Positions 6,549 to 18,795 of a stretch of DNA of 64,000 nt are shown here, piece after piece. The DNA is from Mycteria americana. Lineage: Eukaryota > Chordata > Aves > Ciconiiformes > Ciconiidae. The notes below the pieces were generated by a model. The model made no database searches and was not told where the DNA came from. It saw only the letters and a list, made by a program, of their open reading frames with translations. The stretch spans positions 1,438,501-1,502,500 of the forward strand of contig NC_134366.1 of the NCBI RefSeq assembly GCF_035582795.1, read 5' to 3'. Both the position numbers and the translations under genes were made by a program. Numbering within the stretch: position 1 is the first letter of the stretch; each line of letters starts with the position of its first letter.

Positions 6549-9342
6549 ATAAAAAGGGTGAAGCGACAGTAAAAGTGCCCTTCTGAGGCGGGGACGAGGG
6601 CTGGCCAAAGCCCCGGTGCGAGGGTGGTGGGTGGTGCGGCAGCGTGGTTTGTGGACACAGAAACGTGCCGCTATCACGAGGCTCTTGAACGCGTTTTGCA
6701 ACATTTTTGGGTTTTCCTTGCATTCGAGGACGGGGGATTTAGGGAGGATTGCACCGAGCGGATCACGCTCTCCCAGGAATTTACAGTCCCTGGGTGACCG
6801 GGGCTCGTTTCCCCAAAATTCAGTATTTTTCCGTCCCCGGACAGACAGCAGCGGCGCGGGGCCAAGGAGGGAGGTGCCGCGGCCTTGCCGAAGGGCCAGG
6901 AGCTCCCCTTTCTCTTTGGCTCATCCACAAAGGAAAAGCAAAGAAACCCCCGGGGAACGAAAGCCGGGGAGCTCGAGCAGCGTGGCTGGGGGACGGCCCA
7001 GTCCCCGCCTGGGAGCCTGCGGGGCACCAGCAGCCCCGGCTTTGGCAGGTCTCGGAGCCGCCGCTCTCGCGAGCGTATTCGATCCAACGTTCACGTTCTT
7101 ACGGACACGAAACCCCGGCTGGGAGGGAGAAGGGACGCAGGACGGGACAACAGCAGAGCGGGAGAGCGGCCCCGCTCTCGTCAAAGCCTCCTCTGCGCAG
7201 GGCGACCGTCAGCAGGACGCGTCCGGGAGAAGAGAAGATGCTAGGGGGTGGGAGATGAGGCGGTGGGAGCAGGAGCTACAGACTCCCCCCAGCAGCACTC
7301 GAGCCGGGGGAACTCGGGCAGAGACAGAAGAAGGCCCTGCGCTCCTTCCCTCCTTCTGCAAAGACCCCGCTGCGGCTCCCGCTCAGTTATTTCTGCAAGT
7401 CACGGCCCACAAAGCAACTCCATTTCGATTCCCATGTTGGAATTTTGGTTGGTTTTTTTTTTTTTTTTCCTTTTTAAAGAGTCTGAGCAGCATGGAAACC
7501 CCAAGTGAATCGTCCCTCCAGTGAACCCAGCAGTCGATATACACGGAGGAAATAGATATATACTGACAAATCACATTTATAGCCAGATATGCTCATTATA
7601 TATACCTAAAATATACATAGTACCTGAATATATAGACATCCACATATACACCCAAAGTTAAAATCCCGAGCGATGCTGGGAGTCAGGTATGAACAAGGGG
7701 GGGGGGCTGGGGTGAACGTCCAGCTCCCCCCGGCTCGGTGCCAGGCGGGGAGCAGGGGGGGCCAGGCTCGGAGCCCCCCGAAACCCAGGGATGGGGCAGG
7801 ACAAGGGGCGAGATCCCCTTCCCTTCGCTGCTGCCGGTGGCTTAGTGTCGCGTTCCTCCCGCCCGAGCAGGCAGGGGTGGCAGCAGCCTCGTCCCTGCCC
7901 GTCCCTGCCTGTCCCTGCCTGCCCGCCGGCCGCTCCTGCGGCAGCGAAGAGGTATGGCTTTGCCGAAGGGTGAGGCGGGAGGGAGACCCGGAGGGATGGC
8001 GGTTCACATTCATGCAAGAGGAAGCGCTGAAGAACTGCTGGAAGCGAGTACTTCCCAGGCAGGGAGCCGCCGCGCCGCCTGCACGCCGCTTTCACGGCCG
8101 GCGGCGGCTTCAGCTCGGCCACAAAGAGTTTCCCGGCACAAAACCCACCGTGAAGACCTTTCCCAGCGGAGCAAAACAGAAAATACCAAAGGCGTGGATC
8201 TTGCCCATGCCAGGGCTCTGCCAACACGCCGTTCTCCCCGGCCCTTTGCAGAGATGCTCACCCTGCGTCCCCGCGTGGGAGTTCGCCGCCCGAAGCGTCC
8301 CCGGGGACGGCAGCTCCCCACGCCGGCACAGCGGTGGGCTTCCAGAGCTGACAAAATTCAACACCTATTTTTCTTGCCCCTCCTGAAAGATCTCGGCCAC
8401 ACTCTGCTCCAGATGCCTCTTATACATCCGCTTTGAAAATATATCAATATTTAATTTAAGGGACGTCTTTATAATTAACACCTCGGCCTATTTCCCATTT
8501 TGAAATCCTAAGACTGTTGCTTAGTGTCATTTACGTTCAGCCTTCTCCTCCAAAGCTTGCTAAAATGATTCGATGGTTTAACCGACTGGTTTTTCCTCTT
8601 CCTAGTTTCTCCATCATGCGGCTCTTGTGGAGAAGTTTTCCCCATCGAGCTGAAGAAAGCACAGCTCCGCTTCGAGAAGCCAGCGCTGCCTTGTGTAAGA
8701 AGCACCTTGAAACGCAGAGCCTGGATGCGGTCGGGGAAGGGACAGGGCTGGGTTTTTTCTGTTTCAATAAGCCAGGCGAGAGCCACCCGTGCCCAGCAGC
8801 AAGCTGCCCCGACACCCAAACATCGCTGCTGACCGAAGCCTCGAGGCATCGGGGTAATTTTGCTGCCGACAGAAGGCGCGGACGTATTTTCAAAGTCATT
8901 AAAGTGTCCGTTTTTATGTCGCAATTAAGCCTGCCCCCTCCCCCAGCCTACGACAGCACTTCCCAAAGGTGCAGCCGAAAGCAGACCGCAGGGCTATTTG
9001 GAAAACCAACGGCGAGAGGAAAGATCTGCTTGAGTCACAGCTCCGAGCAAAGGCTAACGGGTGGCGGAGGGAGGCGGGCAGGTCCTCGCTCGCACCGGCA
9101 CGTAGACAACACCGTATTTCACCACGTTTGGTCTTTCGGGAGCCTCAGCCCAAAAAGCCAAGGGTGGGGATTGTCGAGTTTTTTTGTTTTTGTTTTTGTT
9201 TGTTTCTGTGTGTTTGTGAATGACACTTGAGCACCTGGAAACGCACCTCGGCGCATATCGCATCGCCAAACCCGTCTCTGAACCTCTCCTCAGATTGTCG
9301 TTGAAAAGGTAGCCCCCCCCGCCCCCCCAAAACGCTTTCTTC
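6549..9342 (-). other. KLHL18: Presumed KLHL18 3' UTR
   Basis: Non-coding stretch after the KLHL18 stop. It includes a T-run near 7450-7468, an AT-rich patch with TATATA and ATATAC words at about 7550-7645, a G/C-run stretch near 7698-7710, and a GTTTTT-rich patch at 9181-9212. No other gene seen. Confidence 0.45.
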
Positions 9343-9729
9343 TCAGATGGTCAGGAGGGGTATGCAGCCCACGCCGACCCCTCCCTCGTGGCACACCATG
9401 GGGGCCATGAACGTCCAGCGGTTTGTCTCCGGGTCGTACATTTCTACCGAGCTGAGGTTGGACTGTCCGTCGTAACCCCCCACCGCGTAGAGACGGCCAC
9501 AGTTCGCAACGAGGGAGACGCGGCTCCTCCGGGTGTTCATAGGGACGATCAGGTACCACTGATCCGCCATGGAACTGTAGACTTCGGCGATGCTGAGGAA
9601 GCCCGAGCCGTCGTAGCCTCCGCAGACGAACATCTTGCTGCCCAGGGATGCTGCTCCGTGGCGGCAGCGCTTGTTGAGCATGCTGGCGACCGGGTGCCAG
9701 GTGGCCGTGTGATGGTTGTAGTACTCCAC
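9343..9729 (-). CDS. KLHL18: KLHL18 exon 10: last Kelch repeats and stop
   Basis: 387 nt, 128 codons plus stop, starting at a phase-0 junction ([14 protein letters not shown]). It encodes the last two full Kelch blades and the C-terminal strand that closes the propeller, ending [18 protein letters not shown]1 element begins only about 60 bases upstream of its splice acceptor. Confidence 0.95.
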   Translation of the reverse strand: MEYYNHHTATWHPVASMLNKRCRHGAASLGSKMFVCGGYDGSGFLSIAEVYSSMADQWYLIVPMNTRRSRVSLVANCGRLYAVGGYDGQSNLSSVEMYDPETNRWTFMAPMVCHEGGVGVGCIPLLTI

Positions 9730-12700
9730 CTGCAGTCACAGCGAGCACACGGCGTTAGGGGACCCTCGCTCGGGACCTACCGCGCGGCACAATCACAGAC
9801 TCACAGAGTCGTGTAGGTTGGAAAAGACCTTGAAGATCATCGAGACCAACCATAAACCTAACACTGCCAAGCCCACCACTACACCATGTCCCTCAGCACC
9901 TCATCCACACGGCTTTTAAATACCCCCAGGGATGGCGACTCCACCACTGCCCTGGGCAGCCTGTGCCAGTGCTGGACAACCCTTTCGGTGAAGTAAAATT
10001 TCCTCATATCCAGTCTAACCCTCCTCTGGCGCAACTGGAGGCCATTTCCTCTCGTCCTGTCACTTGTTACCTGGGAGAAGAGACCGACCCCACCTCTCTA
10101 CCCCCTCCTTTCAGGCAGTTGTAGAGAGCGATGAGGTCTCCCCTCAGCCTCCTTTTCTCCAGGCTGAACAACCCCAGGTCCCTCAGCCGCTCCCCATCAG
10201 CCTTGTGCTCCAGACCCTTCCCCAGCTCCGTTGCCCTTCTCTGGACACGCTCCAGCCCCTCAATGTCTCACGAGACACGAGAATCACACGAGACTGTTTC
10301 AACACCCGACTTCAAGCCGGCCGGGGAACTTGGGGTTTGTTTTTTCATTTCATACAATCATAGTTCCTGTCGTTATTAAGCTTTTCTAACACCAACCCTT
10401 GCGTTTCACGCCGCTCCCTCCGACCTCAGCCCGGTAACTCACTGGTGAGCTGGGGCAGGTGAATGGGAGAGACTGCTCTCCCCACCCCATATGCTAGAGA
10501 GACCACAGCAAACACAGCTTTGAAGATGCTCCCTCTGCCTCTCTCCCCGTTCATCAGCTTCCGCGTGGTGTTTTAAACAGGTACCTGAGCCTCAGCACCA
10601 AAAGGATTGAGCACCCTTCACTTAAAGTTCCATTGCCACGGGATCGCGTCTCAATTTCAAGGTATTAATTTTCCTCGTGCGCACAAGATCACGCCGCCGC
10701 CCCAAGGCGGAACCAGCCAAAGCTCTGTCAGACCCAAGAGGTGCACGTCCAGGCTGTCCTTAATGATGCCCTAAGTCTCCCCTAACCCTAAGTGAGCCTC
10801 CCCACTCTCTCCAGGCAGCAGATTTCAGCTGTAACACTTCAAACTTTCCACATTTCTCACGTCGGACGACCACCGCTCCTGACGCGGCTCAAGCCCATGT
10901 CCTGCAGCCCGCGGCAAAGGGTAGGGTTTCTTCCCTTCCTCTGCCCGGTAAACTCTTCCGCTTTCGGAAAAGGCTGACATCTCCTCCCTGTGTATTTGTA
11001 GAAGAGCTATCTGGCACCTCAGGGGGAAAAAAACCCCACCCCAGCCACCCACCATTTTGTATCCCTTGCATTTCTAGAGAGACCATTAGATGGACCCCTT
11101 CTGCAAGGGCTCCTGCGCTGCTCCAAACCCGTCACGCTCAGGAACGTGCTCAGACGAGCAGATTTGTCGTTCTTGGCTCTGGGGTACTTCAGGCTGCAGA
11201 CAACAGCCTGCCTCTGATCTGCTGAGCAAGGCAGAAAGGGTCATTGCTACTCCCAAAAAACCCCTTTATTACAAATTTCCGAGAGCAGTGCGTTAGTGAC
11301 AGACCCAACTCAGATACGGCTCCCTGCGTTCTCGCTCCCGAGAGGATAAATGAGTCTTCTCTGTTCCGCATCAGGTTTTTCTTTAGAGAACAGGCAGAAA
11401 ACCGACACGCAGAGCAGGTGGAAGAGGGCAAGCGGCCTCGTACCACCAATTCCCCCTGCTGCGAAGCCCGTTTCAAAGGCAATCCGTTCCTGAAACTGAA
11501 GCCATCAAACAGGCACAGAAAGCAGAGGTAAGAGCCTGGCATCTGGGATACTTCCGAGCTCAAAGGGACGCAACGATGCGACAATTTAAAAAGTGAAGGA
11601 AGTAGGGAGACAACAAAATGCACTGACTCAATCCTTTTGGTGCTGGGGAACACGAGCAGCACTTCCAGTCCAGTTCCCAGTGGGTACCTGGCTAGCTCAT
11701 TTCTTCCCGAGCAAGAAGAAAGGTCTTGGAAATGACAGAATTTGGTGGTGCAAACAACTTACGGCACTTTGGGCGCACAGGGAAAGGGCACGGAGCCTTC
11801 CCAGCCCCAGCCCGGCCTTTCGGCTACCTGCAGTAGATTAATTTCTGCACGAGGCTTGCAGGAACCCGCACCCCGCAGACTTACGCTGTTGAAGATCTGT
11901 AGGCCGTCGTGCCCTCCCGAGACGTAGATGCGGCCCTCGAAGATGGTGACTCCAGCGGCGCTGCGGTTGGAGCTCATGGGGGTCACCACTGTCCACCTTG
12001 CCGGGAGAAGGGAGAGGTTAGCTCACACACACACACAGCCCGCGGATTATTTCAACTCGATCGGATTTTCTAGGACTGGGTTCCAGTAACTCTCCTTTCA
12101 ATGCCTATTTTATTTAAACCATGGTTTTCTTCGCTTGGATCCAGGTAAACTCTCGCGAGGAGGGATGCTGCTCCTCTGCCAAGATATAAAGGCTTTTCCG
12201 CATCGTTCACCGTGTTTCTTTTACAGCCCGGACGCCCACGTAGCGGTGCCACGGCACGGCACTACCCTAGCAGCAAACAGACGGATAAGCTTTAGGGCAC
12301 GAAGAGCTCTTACTTGTTCGTTTCTGGAGAATAGGACTCCACGGAGTTGAGGGATGAGTTTCCATCGTATCCACCACATACGTAGATCTGGCCATCCAGC
12401 ACCACCGTTCCCATGGCACTGCAACGAACAGCAGGACCCCGTGAGACGCCGTAGGTGCTGCCGCACCGTCTGTAACGCAGTACGGCCGCACAGCCTGCCC
12501 TGCCCGCTGCCTGCCATCACCTCCTTCACCGCCCCGAACCTCCTCCTCTTCCCCTCGCTTCACCTCCAGGTTGCTCAGCCCCTCAATGCCATCTGAGCGC
12601 TAGGTCTCACAGGTCACGAAAGATGCTTGCGGCATGAACGCACCCCGTTTTCCTCCTCAAAGGAATTAAACCAAAACACAGGGAGAAATTTTGATCCAGA

Positions 12701-15700
12701 TCGTGGGTCAAAATCCCAGCGATTCCGTCTGCCCGTGAAGGATCTCCTCGCTGCTGCTATTCGGAGATTAACACTGGCAAGGGACATGGCTGCGCAGCCT
12801 CAGGAGATGTGCTAATTGCTGTCAAACGTGAGGCTCGTTAAACCGAGGTGCCTGACCCTGTCATTACACCTTGTAAATCGCGTATTTGGCTATCAAATGG
12901 GACGCTTCAGACAAGAGACTAGAATCCCACCTTAAAAATGTCGTCGAAGCTTCTCATAAAAGCCTGACAACACAATTCTCAGGGATAAAAGCCGAGCAGT
13001 TTGTACAATAACTGACATTTTCCTCTACAGAAGAGCGTCCGACGCCTGTTCTGCTTGGCTTCAAGGCAGAACAACCCAATCGTGGAAGAGCAACTGCCTC
13101 TCCCCGTGGGAAAAGCTCCCAGGAACCTCATTGCTACGGAAAAAGTGAGCTTTTCCACTACAAATTGGAGCCTTGTGCCCAGGATTTCACGTACTCAGCC
13201 ACTTGCAGCGTGCTCTTCCCAAGCAATCAATGCCTCGGACCACAAAAAACAACCCCAACCAAGCCAGACAAACCATTATGGTAAAGAAGCGCTGCAAAGC
13301 TTGCAGAAAAGCGAACAATTTAACAACTCTTAGTGACTGCACACGAGTGCACAGAAAACCGCAGCAAAAACCCTGGCTGCCAGGAAGATGTTTAAACATG
13401 GAAGCAGCTACCGTGTTGCGGTGGGGAGGACAGGATGACCACTCAACTTAAGAGGTGGGTTTTCAAAATAACGCAGGGTAAGCTCCCAAACCCAACCACA
13501 AAGCAGTCCCTAGGCTGGTCGGGAACAGCGCAGCTCTGTTCATCAAGCACAAACACCTTCCGCTTAGCTGTAAGCTCCTCTCCCTGGACGATAAAAATAC
13601 TCCTCTCCTTCCCAGCTGTGATTCTCTTATGCTTTCTGGCAGGGAAAGAAGATGCCAGCACTTGACAGAGATGGTAAAATGGATTTATTTGACTCCTAGC
13701 AGCACCAGAGTTTCCTCCACGGTGCTCACCAGTGCTTTACCTCCCATCTAGTATCACAGCATGAAGAAACGGGGCTCTCATCACCTCCTTCGGGACTCCA
13801 GTTCAAACCCTTACAGACCTCACCAGCAGAACTTTATCGCTCTCTTTTAGTTTGATTTCACTCCTTGATGCCACCAAAACCGAGAGATCTCTGGAGCTTA
13901 GAGCCCATGCTGCTCAGCTGCTTTTTACTTCCTGAGGTCTTAATGGCTTACCTGTGCTCCGCAGCACGGATTTACAAGGAATAACTTTGTTGAGCTGCTG
14001 ACAGTTTTCCCCTCTGACAGTTTTCCCCTCGTACCAGCAAGCAGCGCCCAGAATCAGCGCAACTTGCCTGCCCCATATGTGGCCAGGCAAATCCCACCTG
14101 CTTCCATACTGCTCCACTCCTCCTTTTGCTCTTTCCCCACACGTGAAATTCTCATGCGGCATCCACCACCGCCCAACACCTCCAGCCTTCCTACAACCTC
14201 ATTTTTTCCCCCCTCCTGCTCCAAATGTCCCCTTCCCACGGAGCGAGCCACACGTTACCTTCGCTTGCTGTTCATACTTTCCACTCTGGACCAGGAATCC
14301 ATCTCCGGGTTGTAAACCTCCACCGTGCTCAGCCTTAGCTGACCGTCGTAGCCACCAATGGCATAGAGCAGTCCGTTCACCACCGCTACCCCGACTCGGC
14401 TCCGGGCCGTCGTCATCGGCTGGCACTTCTCCCAGCGGTTGGCAATGGGATCAAAGACTTCCACCACATTCAGCGAGTCACCTGCATAAAAATTTGCTAC
14501 TCAAATTAAAAGAGGGAGACCTGATAAAACACTGTTCTAGCAAGCTTGCCTGAAGCAGAGGCACGCGAGGGATAAGTGGTCGCTGCTCTGACCCTAAAGA
14601 TGGGGCTGACACGGGGACTTTGCCTGCTCTTCTCTGGGAAAACAGCCGGGATCTCACAGGTCCTGTTCTGGGCTCCCACACGTCCTGTTCTGGGCTCCCT
14701 GCTCCCACAAAGTCAAGTCAGAGGCACTTCCCAGCCACATCTCTACTCACCCGCAAAGAGAGCCTGCTCTGGAAAAACTCACTCCACAAGGCAAAAAGAG
14801 CGTAGAGCGTTTCAAAGCTCGCCCGTGCTCCATACCGTAAGATTTGACAAGTCCTAGGCTGTGGAACTGGGGCCCCTTATAACCTCAAAGGGGCAGCAGA
14901 GACCTGCAACGTCAAATCTGTTGGTGTCGCTGCTTCCTGGGAACGCGGCTTCTCTACAGGATAAATCAGCCGTGTGGCGGTGTGAGTGGGGTAGGAATCC
15001 CACGAGGCAGTGCCCAGCACACACCTGACGTCCCAGGTGAACCGGGTGGGTTGAGGCTCCAGCAGATAGTTTCACGAACACTTTCTGTCCCCTTTTTACG
15101 CTATGGCTAGGCGCCTGCAAGCGCAACGCGCTTGCACATGCGATCCCGCAACCCCACCGACATCACCTTGATATCTCCGAGTTCTGCTTGTTGCTATAGG
15201 CGAGGACACCATCCTCAAAATCCTGATTCTTTAAGATAACGCAACAACAGCTGTCCTAAATAAACCTGACCTAGACAGAGTTTCTAGATGGAAGACATTA
15301 AACGACGGGGACAGCCACCTTGAGCATTTCAGTGGAAGGGCCAAAGTGCTGCACAGAGGAGGAGGAACTGCTCGACGCTTCACGTGAGGGAAGTTCACGA
15401 TCCCATCGTCCTACCCAGCAAACTACGCTGCTCTCTCCACTGCGGGGAGCGGATATGCAAGGTACCTGCTGAGTTAAGTCCTCCAACGGCATAAATCAAT
15501 CCTGCAATCGATGTACAGCACCGAGGACGGGTCTTGAATGCCGGGAGGTGTGGCCGGCGCTCTGGCATGAGGTGATAATCTTTTGCCTCATCGACTAGAT
15601 CCCTGAAATCAAAGCCAAATAGTTAAAGAGCTCGGTTGATACGATGAAATCCGACTGTCTTAAGTCAGATGAAGATTTAAGCAATTGACTTTCCCCTCCT

Positions 15701-18700
15701 ACGGCCAATACTTCTAGAAGGCAATGTGGCCCTGCTGCCAGCTTAAAATTGGGGAGGGTGCTTTGTTTTTTTTGTTATGTGAGGGGCTCATCCACAGAAA
15801 GAGAGAATTTCAGTCTCCAAGACTGCTAAACCACATTCCTGCTACCTCCACCCCACCGAAAGCCACCGTCCCCTGGCTGGTTTTCTAACCCTACGTCCAA
15901 GCCTCACCTGCATTTGTGGCAGCAGCGGACCAGGTCATCCTGTTGCACGCGGTCAGTGAGAAACTGAGGTCGACAAAGGGGTAGGCGGATTTTGGACAGG
16001 AGCTCGGGTAGGAAGGACTCTCTCTGGTCTCGGTCATACCGTATCCAAGCTAACGCAGCTTCAAACACCTACGGAAGAGAGGCATGGGAAGCTGGAGTTT
16101 TGGGTTTGTTGTTTTTTTTTTCTTTTTTGCAAGTTCCTACTGCTGCCAGTGGTCCGATGGAAAAGAAACCACATATTGGCAATGATCTCGCCCTGATCCG
16201 AGAGGACACCGTTTCAGGACAGAACGGCGATGCTCTCCTGTCGCGTGATGCTCGGGTGGCTCGGCTTTGGCAGCGCTTTCTCTGCTTCCGACTGAGTCTG
16301 CAATGCTACTGCTCTATTGCCCCGCGGGGTGGTATGTTTAGTACGAACGTTCGCAGGGAGGTGAGGGAGCTGGGAAGAGAGTTTTGTTAGAGGAGGTGGG
16401 ACAGAATGCAAAACCTCGTTTATGTAGTGTCAAAAATCAGCAAACCGGGAAAGAAGAAAAGAGAACGGTGCTGCTCTGTGAAAACCAGAAGACAGTTTCG
16501 ATGAGAGGGATCCATCCGTTAACTTTGGATAACTACACAATAGGTGTCTAGAGCTGAGCTGGCTTCTCTAGGCTCCCTTCGCAGACACTGGAGAGGCAGA
16601 GCTCTTCAAAGCACAGCTCACCTGCCCTCTTTTGGATGACTCCAGATCACAAAAGGAGCCTGGTGACTAGTTTAATCGGAGACACGCACTCCTTGGTTCA
16701 GGACTCTCACAGTGAAAGCCTGAGCCGGGTTGTGCTACACTCTTGCGCTCACATCCCGATGACTACGTTCAAGTCCCGTCGCTGTCGCCCAAGGCAGAGC
16801 TCCCACGGAGCACAGCGTCCCCGGCAGTCGTGCAGACCAGGGGTCACACTCCAAGGCCACGATCACGCACTGCAGCCTCATCGCTGTTCACCAGGTTCGG
16901 CTCAGGGAGATCACGAACCCACAGCAGTCTCCCAGAAGCTGCAGGAGAACTGGTCACTGTGGTCACGGCCACCCCGTCGCAGGACAGCTGCCCTCCTGTG
17001 GTTGTAGAGAAAAGTCCAGCAGTACCACTGACCAGAACAAAATTGTTAAGTCTTTCTTTTACGGTGGAGATCCGGAGTCTCTCACATCGCCTCTCCCGAG
17101 GCTTTCAGTGCAAAAGTACTTCTTCAACAGCACACCATGGTGAGCTTAAAAAAAAAACCAACCACCTTACTTCCACTCTACAAGGCGCTTTATGACCAGC
17201 AGATAGGCTGCACTGCGCTAAAATCCTGCCGGTTCTGAAGAGGGGCCTGGCGCCTGTCAGGGCAGGAGGCAACGTCACCGAGCACAGATTCTTTGGACTC
17301 CTACCTGCTCCAACAAAGGATCCACTTGGAAAAAAAACAGCAAGAGACAAATTTGTGGTACGATATAGCAACGTGGCTGGAATGTGAAGCAGGTTCCCCC
17401 CGCCTTCCCATTTCGGGGGCATTTCAGACAGCCGGATTAACGAAGCTCTCTCTTACCCTACATGGAGATAGCTGTAGGTCTGCTTTTCGTTTGTCACCTC
17501 CTTAGTAACCCCCTCAGAAAGAGCAGGACAGATTTCCTGGCTCCAGGACAGGTTCTGTTTCTCCTGCAGACTGTCAGCCCAGCACCGATAGATTCTCGAG
17601 GCTGTTGAAATGTCCTAAGGTTGCTCAGCCCTGCTTTCTGTTTTTTTTTCTAGGAACAAGACAGTCTAGAGGAGCCTCGTGATGGCAAATTCAGTGGAAC
17701 ATTCGTTAGAAAATGTTGCTGCGAGTGCTGCAGATTCTTTACACCTCAAAAGCACTCCTCTGGACTTGAACGTGAGCTCTGTGAGGAAGGGCTCCCGGCT
17801 ACCGCCCACACCCTCAGGCTCTCTGCCCCAGGACCGGCAACTTATCGACAGTAAGGAGCACAGCTGAAGGTCCGCAGGACCCACCAGGTTCCACCTCTGT
17901 CACCGATGAATCAAAAGACCTCAAAACAATGTTTTGCAAAATCTACGGTCTGAGAAACTCTACCAGGCATTTCTCGGAGCAAGGTAACATTGGCAGCACA
18001 GACAAGAAGTGGGGCTCAGGGAGTCATCATAGCTCTGTCTAGCGCTTCTTAGTGTCCCCACCGTGCCAGGACATCTCAGCTTCATTCAGACCAGGGTCAT
18101 ATCCCATTCCACTCCCAAGCAACCAAAAACCCTCCAAAGGAAAAACTACGTCTGCCGAGACCTACACCAGGTACGCACCTGCTCTTCAGACTTCACGTTG
18201 AGCTCATCCCTAGAAACGAGCTCCAGGACGTCTTCAAAAGGCAGTGCCAGGAACTCTTCGGACATGGATACCTCCACGAAGTGCTGATGAATGAAGCTGT
18301 TGGCAGCGTCGTAGAGCACCGCACACATCATCGTCTCTGCAAACTGCCGCACTCCCAGACAGTTCTTGGGGTGAAGCCTGGGAAAGGGGGGGAAAAGGAG
18401 AGCAAAGTCACGTCAGTTTGACGGACGGATAGAAAGAATTACAAACAGGTTCAGCGAAGCAACGCGAGCCTCAGAGGATATGCGATGCAGCGAAAGCCAC
18501 AGCTGCGTCCTCTTCAACGATGGCAGGTTCCAGCTCACTGCTGAACGTATCTACGCAGAGATCTGAAGGTGAATCCACAACAGAGCCAGAGGATGGAAAC
18601 CACAACGTAAAAATCTCTCCCGAGACCTGCCAAGGAGCCACTGGACAGACTCAGCTGGCTCTGCGTGAAGGCTGCAGGTTGGCAGTCGAGGGGAAGCGTG

Positions 18701-18763
18701 AGGCTCTGCACGGCAATCCCTCCCTCCCGCATCCCGGGGTGCCCGGGCTGTGCATCTAGCACC

Positions 18764-18795
<32 letters not shown>

